A DNA stretch of 64,000 nt from Cyclina sinensis (lineage: Eukaryota > Mollusca > Bivalvia > Venerida > Veneridae): assembly GCA_012932295.1 (NCBI GenBank), contig JAAONU010000001.1:4363104-4427103 (forward strand). Direction: 5' to 3'. The translations under genes were made by a program, and so were the position numbers. Under the pieces are notes generated by a model. The model was not told where the DNA came from. It saw only the letters and a program-made list of their open reading frames with translations, and did not search any database. Positions 49,201 through 61,075 of this stretch are shown here, piece after piece. Within the stretch, counting starts at the first letter, position 1; each line of letters starts with the position of its first letter.

Positions 49201-50389
49201 AATCATGCTTTCTAACATACTTATTTTAGTTGCTTATGCACAGCATTGTTTCTAAATATATTTTTTTTTTTCTTGAAGGTCTGAACTAAGCTAAAACTAA
49301 GACTGCAAAAGAGAAAAGATTCATTTAAAATGTTGATGGAATTTCAAATTTCAGAAAACATAACCATGTCTATTTTGACCAGGGTCAACAAAAATAATAA
49401 TATGCAATTTATGCATTTCCATTAAATATTCAGATGGTGAATAATCTTAAAAAGTCAATATTTTTATGTCTTTTCTAAAATATTTATACAAGTCACACAA
49501 ACAATGCAAGGTCACTTGTCAAATATCTGTAAAATTTGTCTTAGCAGTTTTGTATTTCCCTCTACTGAAACTTCCTGTTCATTTGGATATCTTTTGTTTT
49601 CTTTCAGGTGCATGGGTAAAAATCACCAATTATATTTAGTCCTATATAGCAGCATTAATAATCAGTCAGTTCTAGTTATGAAATGAGTTTTATTTAAGTA
49701 TATTGGACAATTAAATTAAATAAAATGGAAAATAAATTATCATTTTTCTCAATACTAAACCAGAATACTTTACCCTTTCTGCATGAGAATGGCCTTAAAT
49801 CATTTCTATACTGAAATTGTGTGAAGTGAAATGATTAATATGTTTTTCTGGTCACTGAGAACCCTTTAGGAGAAAGTTCTATTTGGCATAATGAGAGATC
49901 ATCCTTCCAAATGTGTACATATATCTGAATCTACAACATACACTGTAACTGCAGAAAAATTAACTGGTTCAGAGATAAGCATGACATCTTGTGTTCAATA
50001 AGGTGTATGGGAGAGGAAAGCATTGTAGAATTCTGTTGCAAAATGAATGAGTGCCTGGCTTTTTAGTTATTAGCTCAAGTCTATCAAAAAAGAAAAAAAG
50101 AACAAAGGCAATGATGAGTGTAATGACACAGGTCTTTTCTGTTGACCTAGATCTGTGTCTACTCAAGTGTCTGCGTGTAATGTTAGAAGTCAAAGTTCAA
50201 ACTGAACCAGAGCTATCGCTGAATGCGATTAATACCCCAACTAATGACCTTGATGGAGACAGGAATTACTTTTTTGGCAAAAAGAAATTATCTCTAGTGA
50301 AAAGAAAGGCAACATTGTACAGATAATTGTATCAAGTAAAATTTTAAATAATCAAAACAAGTTTGAAACTGGTAAAATGAAAAGAAACC

Positions 50390-51185
50390 AAATCTATGTA
50401 AACATTTAGTGGTCTGTGCCCAAATTTGAAATCAACCTGTGTTTAATGATGTTAAATTGGAGTACAAAATATAATTACAATCCAATGACTCCTTAAAGAG
50501 TTATCATCTGGAAACCATCTCTTTGCAAACTAACAGATGAAAATAACTATATAAATATTTAGTGGTCTGAATCCAAATTCAAACTAGACCTGTACTTAAT
50601 GTACCAAAAATAATTTCAATCCATTGACTCCTTAAAGGATAATCATGTGTAAAATTTTTTTTTTACAAAATTGAAGATAAAAAGGAACCATAACTATGTA
50701 AAAATTTAGTGGTCTGAACCCAAATTCGAACTCCACCTGTATCTAATGATATTACATCTGTGTACCCAACAGTTATCACCTGGAAGATGAAGATGAAAAG
50801 GGTCCATACCTCTGTAAATATTTGGTGGTCTGAACCCAAATTCAAACTCCACTTGTATTTTAAGATGTTACACGTATACTAAAAATTATTACAATCTAAT
50901 GGCTCCTTAAAGAGTTATCATCTGGAAACCATTTCTTTGCAAAGCTGAAGATGAAAAGGGGCCATAACTCTGTAAAAATTTAGTGGTCTGAACCCAAATT
51001 CATACTTGGCCTGTATTTTATGTTACACCTGTGTACTTAAAAATATTACAATTCATTGACTCCTTCAAGAGTTGTCATCCGGAAACCATGAAATGGACTG
51101 ACCGACAGATGGACCAACCGACAAGCTCACTCCTATATACCACCCCCCGCCCACAAACAAACTTCATTTGTAGGGAGTATAACTA
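50390..51185. mobile_element. Repeat-bearing element between the two large genes, about 150-bp units
   Basis: Five units with TTTAGTGGTCTGAACCCAAA recur near 50409, 50561, 50708, 50824 and 50982. The right end has GACTGACCGACAGATGGACC and a fold-back between ACAAACTTCATTTGTAGGGAG and flanking sequence. Confidence 0.6.
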
Positions 51186-51474
51186 ATTCCAGTTCTCTCT
51201 AAGCAACTATTCATTCCAACAGGCTTTCTGAAAATCCTTACATTTAATTAAAATGACCAGTACCCAGTCATGAACAGTTAATCAAAGAAAATCTAATATC
51301 TTGTTTCATCATGTCAGTTTCGTATTATTTCATAACAGCATCTTGAACTGTTTAGGTAATGATCTCTGGGTACTTCGACACAAATTTGTAATCTTGTCAA
51401 CAACTGCTGAAGCTAATGGCAATAAATTCTACTGAAAACAAGAAACTGAAATTCCAGTGTAATATTCATGTATA

Positions 51475-51480
51475 TTTATT
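51475..51480 (-). terminator. POLD2: Candidate poly(A) signal of POLD2
   Basis: AATAAA on the minus strand about 0.97 kb past the POLD2 stop codon at 52448-52450, with no intervening coding signal. Weak evidence, as such hexamers are frequent in AT-rich DNA. Confidence 0.3.
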
Positions 51481-52447
51481 CTCAAAATTTCACCATCTTG
51501 TACACTGTAACAACAGATATAGAGACTAGAAAATGTATAACAATACAGCTCTTACAAATATGTCTGATCACTGAACAAGTGCAATAATAGTTACAATTAA
51601 TCTCATTACTAAGATTTTCCTTATTTTCTATCAGAAATTGTAACTTACACCCTTCATATACTGCTCATATTCCTGAGTTCATCACAAATTACTTATTATA
51701 ATAAAACATAATGAAATAGACATTTCTCATCTGCCAGAACATATAAGAGTAAGCAAGGTCAACAAACAGGATCACTTCCTTGCATTTCACATGTAAATGG
51801 CAAAAGTAAGAAATTCTATTTTCAATGCATATTGTCACTCATAGAATTCATAGGTATGAAAATATGTTTCGAGATCTATGAAATAATTCAAATGTCAATG
51901 GATTACATTTAACAGTGAAAACATTTCAAGTTTCAGAAGAACTGCTTAGTTACCCTAGCATTTCTACAGATTAATCACTAGAATTGTTAGAAAAAACAAA
52001 CTTGTGCTAAGGGTTGTTTCTGTGAAAGATGAACACATCAACAGTAATTATAATGGACAAAGTTTAGCATGTAAATAATCCTGACAGAATCAAACAACAG
52101 CAGGTTTATAATCACATACATTATCAAGATTTGCAAACTAAGAATAAGAACTGCATGATTAGTTTCATCATAATTTCTACTCATCATGGTATTATATTTC
52201 ATTTTTTTCTGGTGCACATGGTATTAGGAGCTTTACAATTATGTCAGTTCAAAACCATTTGACAAAACAAGTTCATCCAGGTTGTAATCAGTTTCAGCCA
52301 AGATACATGTAGCAAAATAACTCTACAAGTAATTTATCCATGATTTTTTTCGTTTCAATTAATCCAAATTACTCATACAACAACACTGAGTAAGGGGAAA
52401 TACTATATTGAATTGAATGAGTTCCAGTTAATGGCTGTATTTCTGTG

Positions 52448-55400
52448 TCATTTGTCCACATCTGGACTCTGTGTATCCATTGGTTCTTCTTCAATCTCAG
52501 ACTTAAACATCATTGGATAAGCTTCTAGAGTTCTCAGATTTACTATAGCAATTGTACCAGTCTGACAAAATCTTGGCACAGTCAATACTAACACACGCTG
52601 CCCTGATGCACCTGGAATAAACAAAGGAACCAGTCTATAACACTGGCAAGAATCATCTTGACATTGCTGGTTTAAAACCCACCAGAGGTGGTAATAAACA
52701 AAGGAACCAGTCTAGAACTCTGACAAGAATCATCTGAAGATTGGTCTAAGACCCGGAGGTGAGATTTTCAAATGACTTTCTGCATTCCGCACTTCTGGTG
52801 AAATACTGGTTTGAATCTAAGAGGCAATCATTGAGTAGGATCGATACAAGCTGCAAGAACTTGTTTCAAAATTGATTTAATATAAGCAAGTTTAATTAAT
52901 TATAACTACACAAAACTAAGAATCAACGGGTAGTAATCTGGTATATTTGTATTTCTAACACCTGTTAACTTATTTCTTTATAAGTCCTTATAGTTTTGTT
53001 TGGTTTTATCGGGGTTTGACGCCAGTTTTAACAGCTCAGGTCAAATCCCAGTGGTCAGTCCACCTAAACAGTGTTCCTGGATATCCAACCAGTGACCTAT
53101 AGATGCATTGTCTGAGATCAATTATTACAGAGAAAGTTTGCTGGCTCTGGTGGGAATTAAACCGGGATCATTAAGATTGACAATCCAAACCTCTACCGAT
53201 GGAGCCAGCTGGGCCGGGTAAGTCCTTATAGTACAGATTAATAAATAGCTCTGTTATAGATTACCTCTCTTTAGATTTAACTAGTCTTCAAATGACAGGA
53301 GAATCTACTAAACAATATTGCATGTATCATATACACTAAAACATTACGTATTTCAGCATTCACCTTTATGAATTTTACTTTGAAACTTTTCCTGGTTGCC
53401 AGAGAATAAAATGTGTGGACATTCTTTCAGAATGAAGGGGTCCTCGTCATAATAGGGGTAACAACCTGAAAAACAGAAAGTTTAATATTTCTTCTTTAAA
53501 TTTTGATATAGAAATAACAGAACAAATAAGTTTTCTTTGAGATCCTCTACAAATGACTTATAAAACAATATACTTATTTTACTTACAAAAGGTATAAACA
53601 TGAAAGTTAATGCATCAACTTAAACTCAAGAATCTGGCTGGATTCAGTAGCTATGTCCTGTCAAAGTCACTGAGCTGTCAAAGCTGAATGTCAGCTACTG
53701 TAAGTATCTAGAGGAGTTCAACTAGGGCTACCAGAGATGAGGTAAGGGATATACATGGGCCTGGACAATGTTAATGCAGAAAGATGGTTCTATAAATATG
53801 TCCTAAAACGGCCAGCTAAACAGGGTAAACATTTCTTTTTAAGTAATTTAGAGTTTATTCATATGAAATTGTTTTGCAAAACAAAGTTATTGTCTGTACA
53901 ACAACTCTTAATATACCAAAAAGTACCAAGTACAACAGAGTCCTAGTAACTCTGACCTTTAACTGCTAAAACCTTTTCATGAGACACATCAATAAGTCAT
54001 GATCCTTGTGTACATCATATTATTTTCAAATTTATGGTCCATCGAAAGAAACACTGAGATGGACAGAAAGGGTGATTACTTTAAAGTGCCAACATCTACA
54101 TGAGGGGCCAAATAATGTCTTAATTTTCTATTCATAAACTGAAGTAGTAATTAGTAAGTGTTTCTTATTCTTCACAAATGTTTTTAACAAGAACAACTGC
54201 TGAAATCTTAATCTAATGTGACCATTCTTGTAATATCAAAGTCCTCTGAAGTTTACAAGTCAATTTCATTCCTCTTTGAAAACTAAGAAGCTGCCTTTGC
54301 AGTGCCCAGTACTAACACTTATTCAAACATGAAGCATTTTCTAATGTTTGTTTAAACAAATCATAATCATACCTAATGTGTCTGGAGCTGTAGGTGCTAG
54401 ATGTCCCCATTCTAACGTTTTGTCTAATATTTCCAAACCATCTTTAGATCACTGTACTTGTAAATATCATTAACAGGCTGACCTGATGTACCAGTCAATC
54501 TGAAATAAAACCAACATTTGAGATTTGCAAGAAACTCATTCATACAATTAAAGTTAAAGTATTATCAGCACAGTACTATCTATACAGATCTATGAAGGCT
54601 GCCTATATTCAAAGCTTGCATCTTTTAAGATAACAGCAAACAACAACACACTTCTTACAAAACACCTCCAGTAAGCTTTTTGTTTAAAATCTGGCATCAG
54701 CAAACAAACTGTGCCCTAATATGAAAGTAAATGAAAAGTTTATGGTATGTTCTGAAAATAAGTTACTAAACTGAACAATGAATTTCCTTCTTGTAATACA
54801 CAGGGATTATTCTAGCGTGGAACAGAAGGGCGCTCCGCCCTGCCCTTTTTAAGCCCCACCCCTTTGCCCATTAAATGCTTTTAACAGCGCCCTTTTGTCC
54901 TTCTTTGGACCGCCCATTCACTTTTTGTTTGAAATGTGAAAAATCAATCAAAGTCATTTACTGCTAGATTCATCGCTGCTATTCCGATGTGACACTGTTA
55001 CGCTAATTGATCGTATATTGCAACTACCAACATAGCACTCGCTGGTAATTGACTGGGAATACACAGGTTTGGTATCGGTTAATTTGGCAACTAACACGAT
55101 CTATTAAACGTATAAAGTCCCTTTGATTGTAGATGGTTTGATTTTCACAGGTTTTTGAACACCATTTTATTTTTAATTAGCGCTATGTAATTTTCCAACG
55201 TATTCAAATGTTTAACAATAGACATATAATTATTGCTTTGGTTTGCTGTAGATAACTTTCTTATAATACATACAGTTATTACACAGTTATTACTGTTACA
55301 ATAATGATTCAGCGTAACAGTAAAACTGTCCCTTTTTTACCATGCCCGTCATGCAGAAAGCACCCTGCCTCTTTTTTGTGCCCCCCTGCCCCCTTTTGAG

Positions 55401-58400
55401 CTCTAGAATAATTCCTAAATACACATTTTTAAAACAGACTTTTTTTTCAAGGACACTGTCACTAAACTTGTCACTAAATCTTTGCTGTTTCCCCTTCTAA
55501 AAAAATATTTTCCAAAATAGATTGTAGACTTTTTTCCAAAAACATAAATGAATACAATGGTCTGAAAAAAAAGTTCAATTAGTTGCTGTCTGGCAAACCA
55601 AAGTCCTAATACAAAATCTGAGTTTTATGCATTAAAGGGATACAAAGGCAAATGAGTGCCCAAAATATTAAAACTGATATTATTTGCTCAAATCACGTTC
55701 AATATAAAGAACTTAAAATTCCCAGTATGTTTGTCCATATAAGTAATGTGAAATGCGGGCTTGAACGTAAATATTTGAACGTTTTTTAACTGAAAGTAAA
55801 ACGCAAACGGTTATTTTAAATAGGCCACATGACAAAAAGAGCCAATCATTGTTTCACTTGGGTTGCTTTTTGCCTTAGATCACGTGACAGGTACTTCACC
55901 GTCCAAACATTCACTGCAAAATTTAGCGTGAAATCCAAATTTTCTATCTAGACCCACGTGGGTCAAGTTAGGAAACCACCTGGTTTTTCATTTAAATAGA
56001 GAAAATCTTTGTTACTGGGACTGATCATTTTATTTATTTTGAGCACATTTATAGGATACTGATTGAAGAAATGAGAAAGAAAACATAAAACTTTTGCCTG
56101 TATATCCCTTTATAAATGTAGATGACAATCTTTGATAATAAATATCAATTTATGAGTTTAGAATCATGTACAACATTTGGTAGCATATCACTTTATTTCA
56201 CTTCATTTCAATTGTCATAAGAGTCTTTCAACAAATCTCAATTATTTAAATAAACCAAATGTCACAGTTGAAGTGCGAGTGAAAGAATATTTGGAATGAA
56301 AAAATTTGGATGTTTAAATAGGAAACCTTTTGATGTTTCAGATTCTAAACAGGAGGAAATTTTAATAGAATGACATGATTACTATTCAGATTACTTTTTT
56401 TTTTAAATTATAACTGTTGCTAGTTCTGTTAATCATATAAAATATGATTCTTACAGAATATAGTTTTTTCCTCCCCAAAATCAAGTTGTTCAGCTAATTT
56501 CACAAATTAAGGGGAACAGACGGTTTTAACAAATGGTAAAAAAAACTCTTCTTTTCAGAAAACACTTTACAGACATTACACATTACTGAAAATTTTGAAT
56601 CTTGGTAACAAGACATCAATACAGAAACCATTGATAATACACTCAACATTTTATATCTAGCTCAACTACATATTAACTAAATCTTTACTTCACTCCATCT
56701 ACAGTTCCAGAGTATGGGTTAGTTGCACAGTGCAGTGTTGGGTACCGTGCTGCCTGAGGAAACATACACTTGTGTAATGACTGTTGAGGGAGTGTGAAGT
56801 TACTGGGGTCATACTCCCCCGGCATCAGTATTACCTCAGTACTTGCCTGAAATATATAACTTCTCATGTTGACACAGTAATATTCCTGCATCACAGACAG
56901 TAACATGGTTCCAGAGAAAACTTTTCTGAAAGACTTATAATCTCCATTAATAACTTCAACAGGTAAAAGTATCCTATTGACAATCTTCACTGATGGAATG
57001 GTTTGTTATATGAAAATTTTTTTAGTTCTAACATAACTTTGTAGTCCTCTCTATTCTGCATGTACATGTATTGCATATACAGTCATGTAATCTTTTCAAC
57101 CTTAAAAATGGGTCTGATTTTTATTACACTATAATATTTTTGTAATTAAGTAATTATCATCTTACAGCAAGCTGGACCAGACTATCATCCAGAGACTTGA
57201 TGGCATCCACACTACCTGCTACTGTCTTCTTTGTCAAGTATTTGGCCTGAATATATCAACATAAATGTTTAAGACTCTATAAGAACTGTAAGACAAGCAT
57301 TGGACATAACTATAGGGTTGGTAAGTTTTTGTTCCTTATAAATGTTAAGTTCTTGATTCAGATGATATAGGGGTTTGTTTTCTTTACATATATACTTGAT
57401 GTAAACTTTAACATATCGATGTAAACTTTAACATATCAATTTGGAATCGGCTATGTCCCTTCAATATTAGTTAATAAATTGCCTTTTTAACTATGAAAAC
57501 ATTACAATCCACTTAGCACAGAGGCATCAGTTGAAGCAATAAAAATAAATTCTTCACATAAATGCACAAAGAACATTTTACTTAACTTTTTTTTTTTTTT
57601 TAAATAAAATGGACTAGTATTTCTAAAGATTTTGTCATGACTGTATAACATCCAAATACATTTCAAACCTTTGTAAGACTATCTTTTGTCTGTGTGTCTT
57701 TACTTAATGAGTTTCCAGCAATGACAACACCCACTATATTAGCCACGCCCTCTTGTTGTCCTGGGTCACCAAGTTGTCCTGTTACCATGTCAACAAACAT
57801 TTGTAATGCAAACTGTTGTTCCATCTTTGAACCAATCTCTAACCCTGATACAAATGCTAGATAGCTGAAAATAGATAATTCATGACCTATGTTTAAGTAA
57901 AACGATGAGCAAAAAGCTATCCTTCTGTGCCAAATTATCTATTCATACTTTAACAGTCACTTCATTTATAATTTTTAATATCTATCAATGAAGTCTCTAC
58001 CACATGACCAACAGGGTTAAATATTTATTGATGAAAGTATTTTTTCCAATGTGTTTCCAGTACAAAAAATAAGTAACGTAGTTTTGAGGTGCTCTTAGCA
58101 AATTAAACTAGAATTTTCATACGGATAAACATTTTCTTTTTATGCACTGGGTAATGCTGTGGAGTTAACTGCACTTGGAAAGTACATTTCAAATTTGAAA
58201 TCACTCAGATTATATTTATTGTTATTCCAGTAATTGTTAAAATTTCACTTCACATTTCTGCAAAAACAAGAATTCAGAGTGTGCTGCCATGGTTGGTGGT
58301 GTAAAATGCCCCTGATACACACATTTTCATCTCTATACATTTGAAAGGATCAGAAAAAAAATTGAAGTACAACATTAAACCAATCACTTTTGTTTTAAAT

Positions 58401-61035
58401 TCTGTGCCAAAACATGAAAAAAACACAATTCCACACATATTTCCGTAATTTCTATGGGATTTTTTTAAGTCAATTTGAGCACTGCATATGGCACATGGTT
58501 ATTCCAAACACAAAATATGCAAACTGCTTATTTTCTTTTGTATAACCTGTACCCTGCTGTCAACAACAGTTTTCCCTTTGTTTCCAGCATAGAACATGAC
58601 AAACCTGATAAATGATATGGGTCAGTTAGTACTAAATGAAGTCCATTTTAAATACAGAGCTGGCTAAGCATAAAGACATTCTACAGTTGTTCAATTATAT
58701 AAATGAACTTGTAACTAGGAGGTACCTGTGGTGAATTCTACCACCTGTAAATCACTGACAGCTTTCTCACTGAACAAGTCCTTGCAGTGCCTTATACTTA
58801 ATGCTGCCACCTCTGGCTCATCTCAGACTCAACCCACCATGACTGTTCATATATATCTAACAATTTCACATTTAGAAAACATGAAACTCTCACCTGTCTG
58901 CATCCAGTCCAGGAAGTGGTGTTTGTTTTGGTAGTTCCTGGAAGCAGTAGTCCTCAACATGAAACTTTCCCTTATCATCCTCAGGCTCCTTACCATAGAC
59001 AGCTATTATTATTCCTGTATAAAATGGAAAAATTTCCACTAAGATTTTTATCATCGGTTTCCTTTGTGCTAAAGATGAAGGTATATCCTGCCAAAAGTCT
59101 AAGTGACAAATTTAACAAGAGGGCTATGATGGCCCTAGAATGCTCACCTGAGTACTAGCAATCATCAAAAGGCTAGCAGTATAACATTATCTTATTTATT
59201 GGTTTGATTGTGGTTTAATGCCAGTGTAACAGCTAAGGTCATATCCAGGCAGTCAGTCCACCTAACCAGTGTACCTGGGTATCCAACCAGTTTACTAACC
59301 AATTTCTCTGCAAATGACTGACTTCTTCCTCACTTACTTCAGAGGTGAGGGACAAATGACCTATAGACACATTGTCTGAGATCAATTATCACAGAGAAAT
59401 TTTGCCGGCCCTGATGGGGATTGAACCGGGATCGTCAAGATTGACAATCCCACGCTCTATCGACTTGAGCTAGCCAGGGGCAGAGCCAAATTTGATCCTA
59501 GGGGCATAATTTGACCAAATTTGGTAGAGGTCCACTTGACAATGCTACACACCAAATCTTACAGAACAGGGCCTTGTAGTTTCAGACAAGAAGATTTTCA
59601 AAGTTTTCTCTATATACGTCTATATACCAATGACCCCGGGGTGGGGCCAAATTTGTCCCCAGGGGTATAATTTGAGCAAACTTGGTTGAACTCCACTAGA
59701 CAATGCTACATATCAAATCTTAAGGCTCAGGGCCTTGTGGTTTCAGACAAGAAGATTTTCAAAGTTTTCCCTAAATAAGTCTATGTAAAATCAACTGACC
59801 CCCAGGGCCGGGCCAAATTTGACCCCAGGGGCATAATTTGAACAAACTTGGCAGAGGTCCACTAGACAATGCTACACACTAATTCTTAAGGCTCAGGGCT
59901 TTGTGGTTTCAGATAAGATTTTATAAAATTTCACTATATAAGCCTATGTAAAATCAATTGACCCCCCGGCGCGGGGCCAAATTTGTCCCCAGGGGTATAA
60001 TTTGAACAAACTTGGATGACATCCACCAGACAATGCTACACACTAATTCTTAAGGCTCAAGGCCTTGTGGTTTCAGACAGGAAGATTTTCAAAGTTTTTC
60101 CCTACATAAACCTTTGAAAAACCAATGACCCTGGATAGGGGCATAATTTGAACAAACTTGGTAGAGGTTCAACAGACAATGCTACATACCAAATCTTAAG
60201 GCTCAGGCCCTTGTGGTTTCAGACAAGAAGATTTTATTTCAAGTTTCACTATATAAGACTATGAAAATCAATTGACCCCTGGGGCAGGGCCAAATTTGAC
60301 CCCAGGGGCATAATTTGAACAAACTTGGTAGAGGTTTACTAGACAATGCTACACACCAAATCTTAAGGCTCAGGGCTATGTGGTTTCAGACAAGAAGATT
60401 TTTAAAGTTTCACTATAAAATCAATTGACCCCCGGTGCGGGGCCAAATTTGACCCCAGGGGTATAATTTGAACAAACTTGGTGGAGGTCCACTAGACAAT
60501 GCTACATACCAAATCTTAAGGCCTAAAAAAAAAAATTGTTCTGTTCGGGTCACCCGACCCTACCTAAAAATATGCCCGACCCTACTGTTTTTTTTAGGTC
60601 TGTCAAAAAAAAAAAATTGTCGCATTTCGTATTGTAGAGGTACGGTACAGTACGGTGCGGACGGATTTTATTGCCGCACAGTAACAAAATGGCGGCTCAG
60701 GTCGTCAATGTGTATAAAATTGCGTGTGATTGCTATCACACTGCAGAACGTCGGGGGTTTAAATTATTTCGTCAAAGATGTCAATTGAAGAGTTGGAAAT
60801 GATGTTCTTGTGCCTAATGTTCTATACAAGCAGGAACCTGTAGTCGGAATATTAAAGCTTTAGCTTGCATTGACTAGCTAATCATGCTAATGGTTAAATA
60901 TGGTTGTATTAGGCCTACACCACTTTGCATTCCAACTGTTACCTTGTAACTTGTCAGTCAATTGAGGGATCATAGGTTTGAGGAGCCAGAACGGTTTGAA
61001 CTGATTCTACCCATGAAGACCAAATGTCTATAATG

Positions 61036-61075
<40 letters not shown>

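Larger units (their letters stand above)
45500..51470. other. Region between CCDC33 exon 1 and the POLD2 3' end
   Basis: No further coding exon was recognised. It holds an element with internal repeats (45610-46750), a long inverted repeat (46340-46600), a SINE (48985-49200) and a second repeat-bearing element (50390-51185). An upstream CCDC33 5' UTR exon and promoter should lie somewhere here, because exon 1 has a good acceptor (ATCATTTCAG) just before its first codon, but I cannot place them. Confidence 0.5.
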
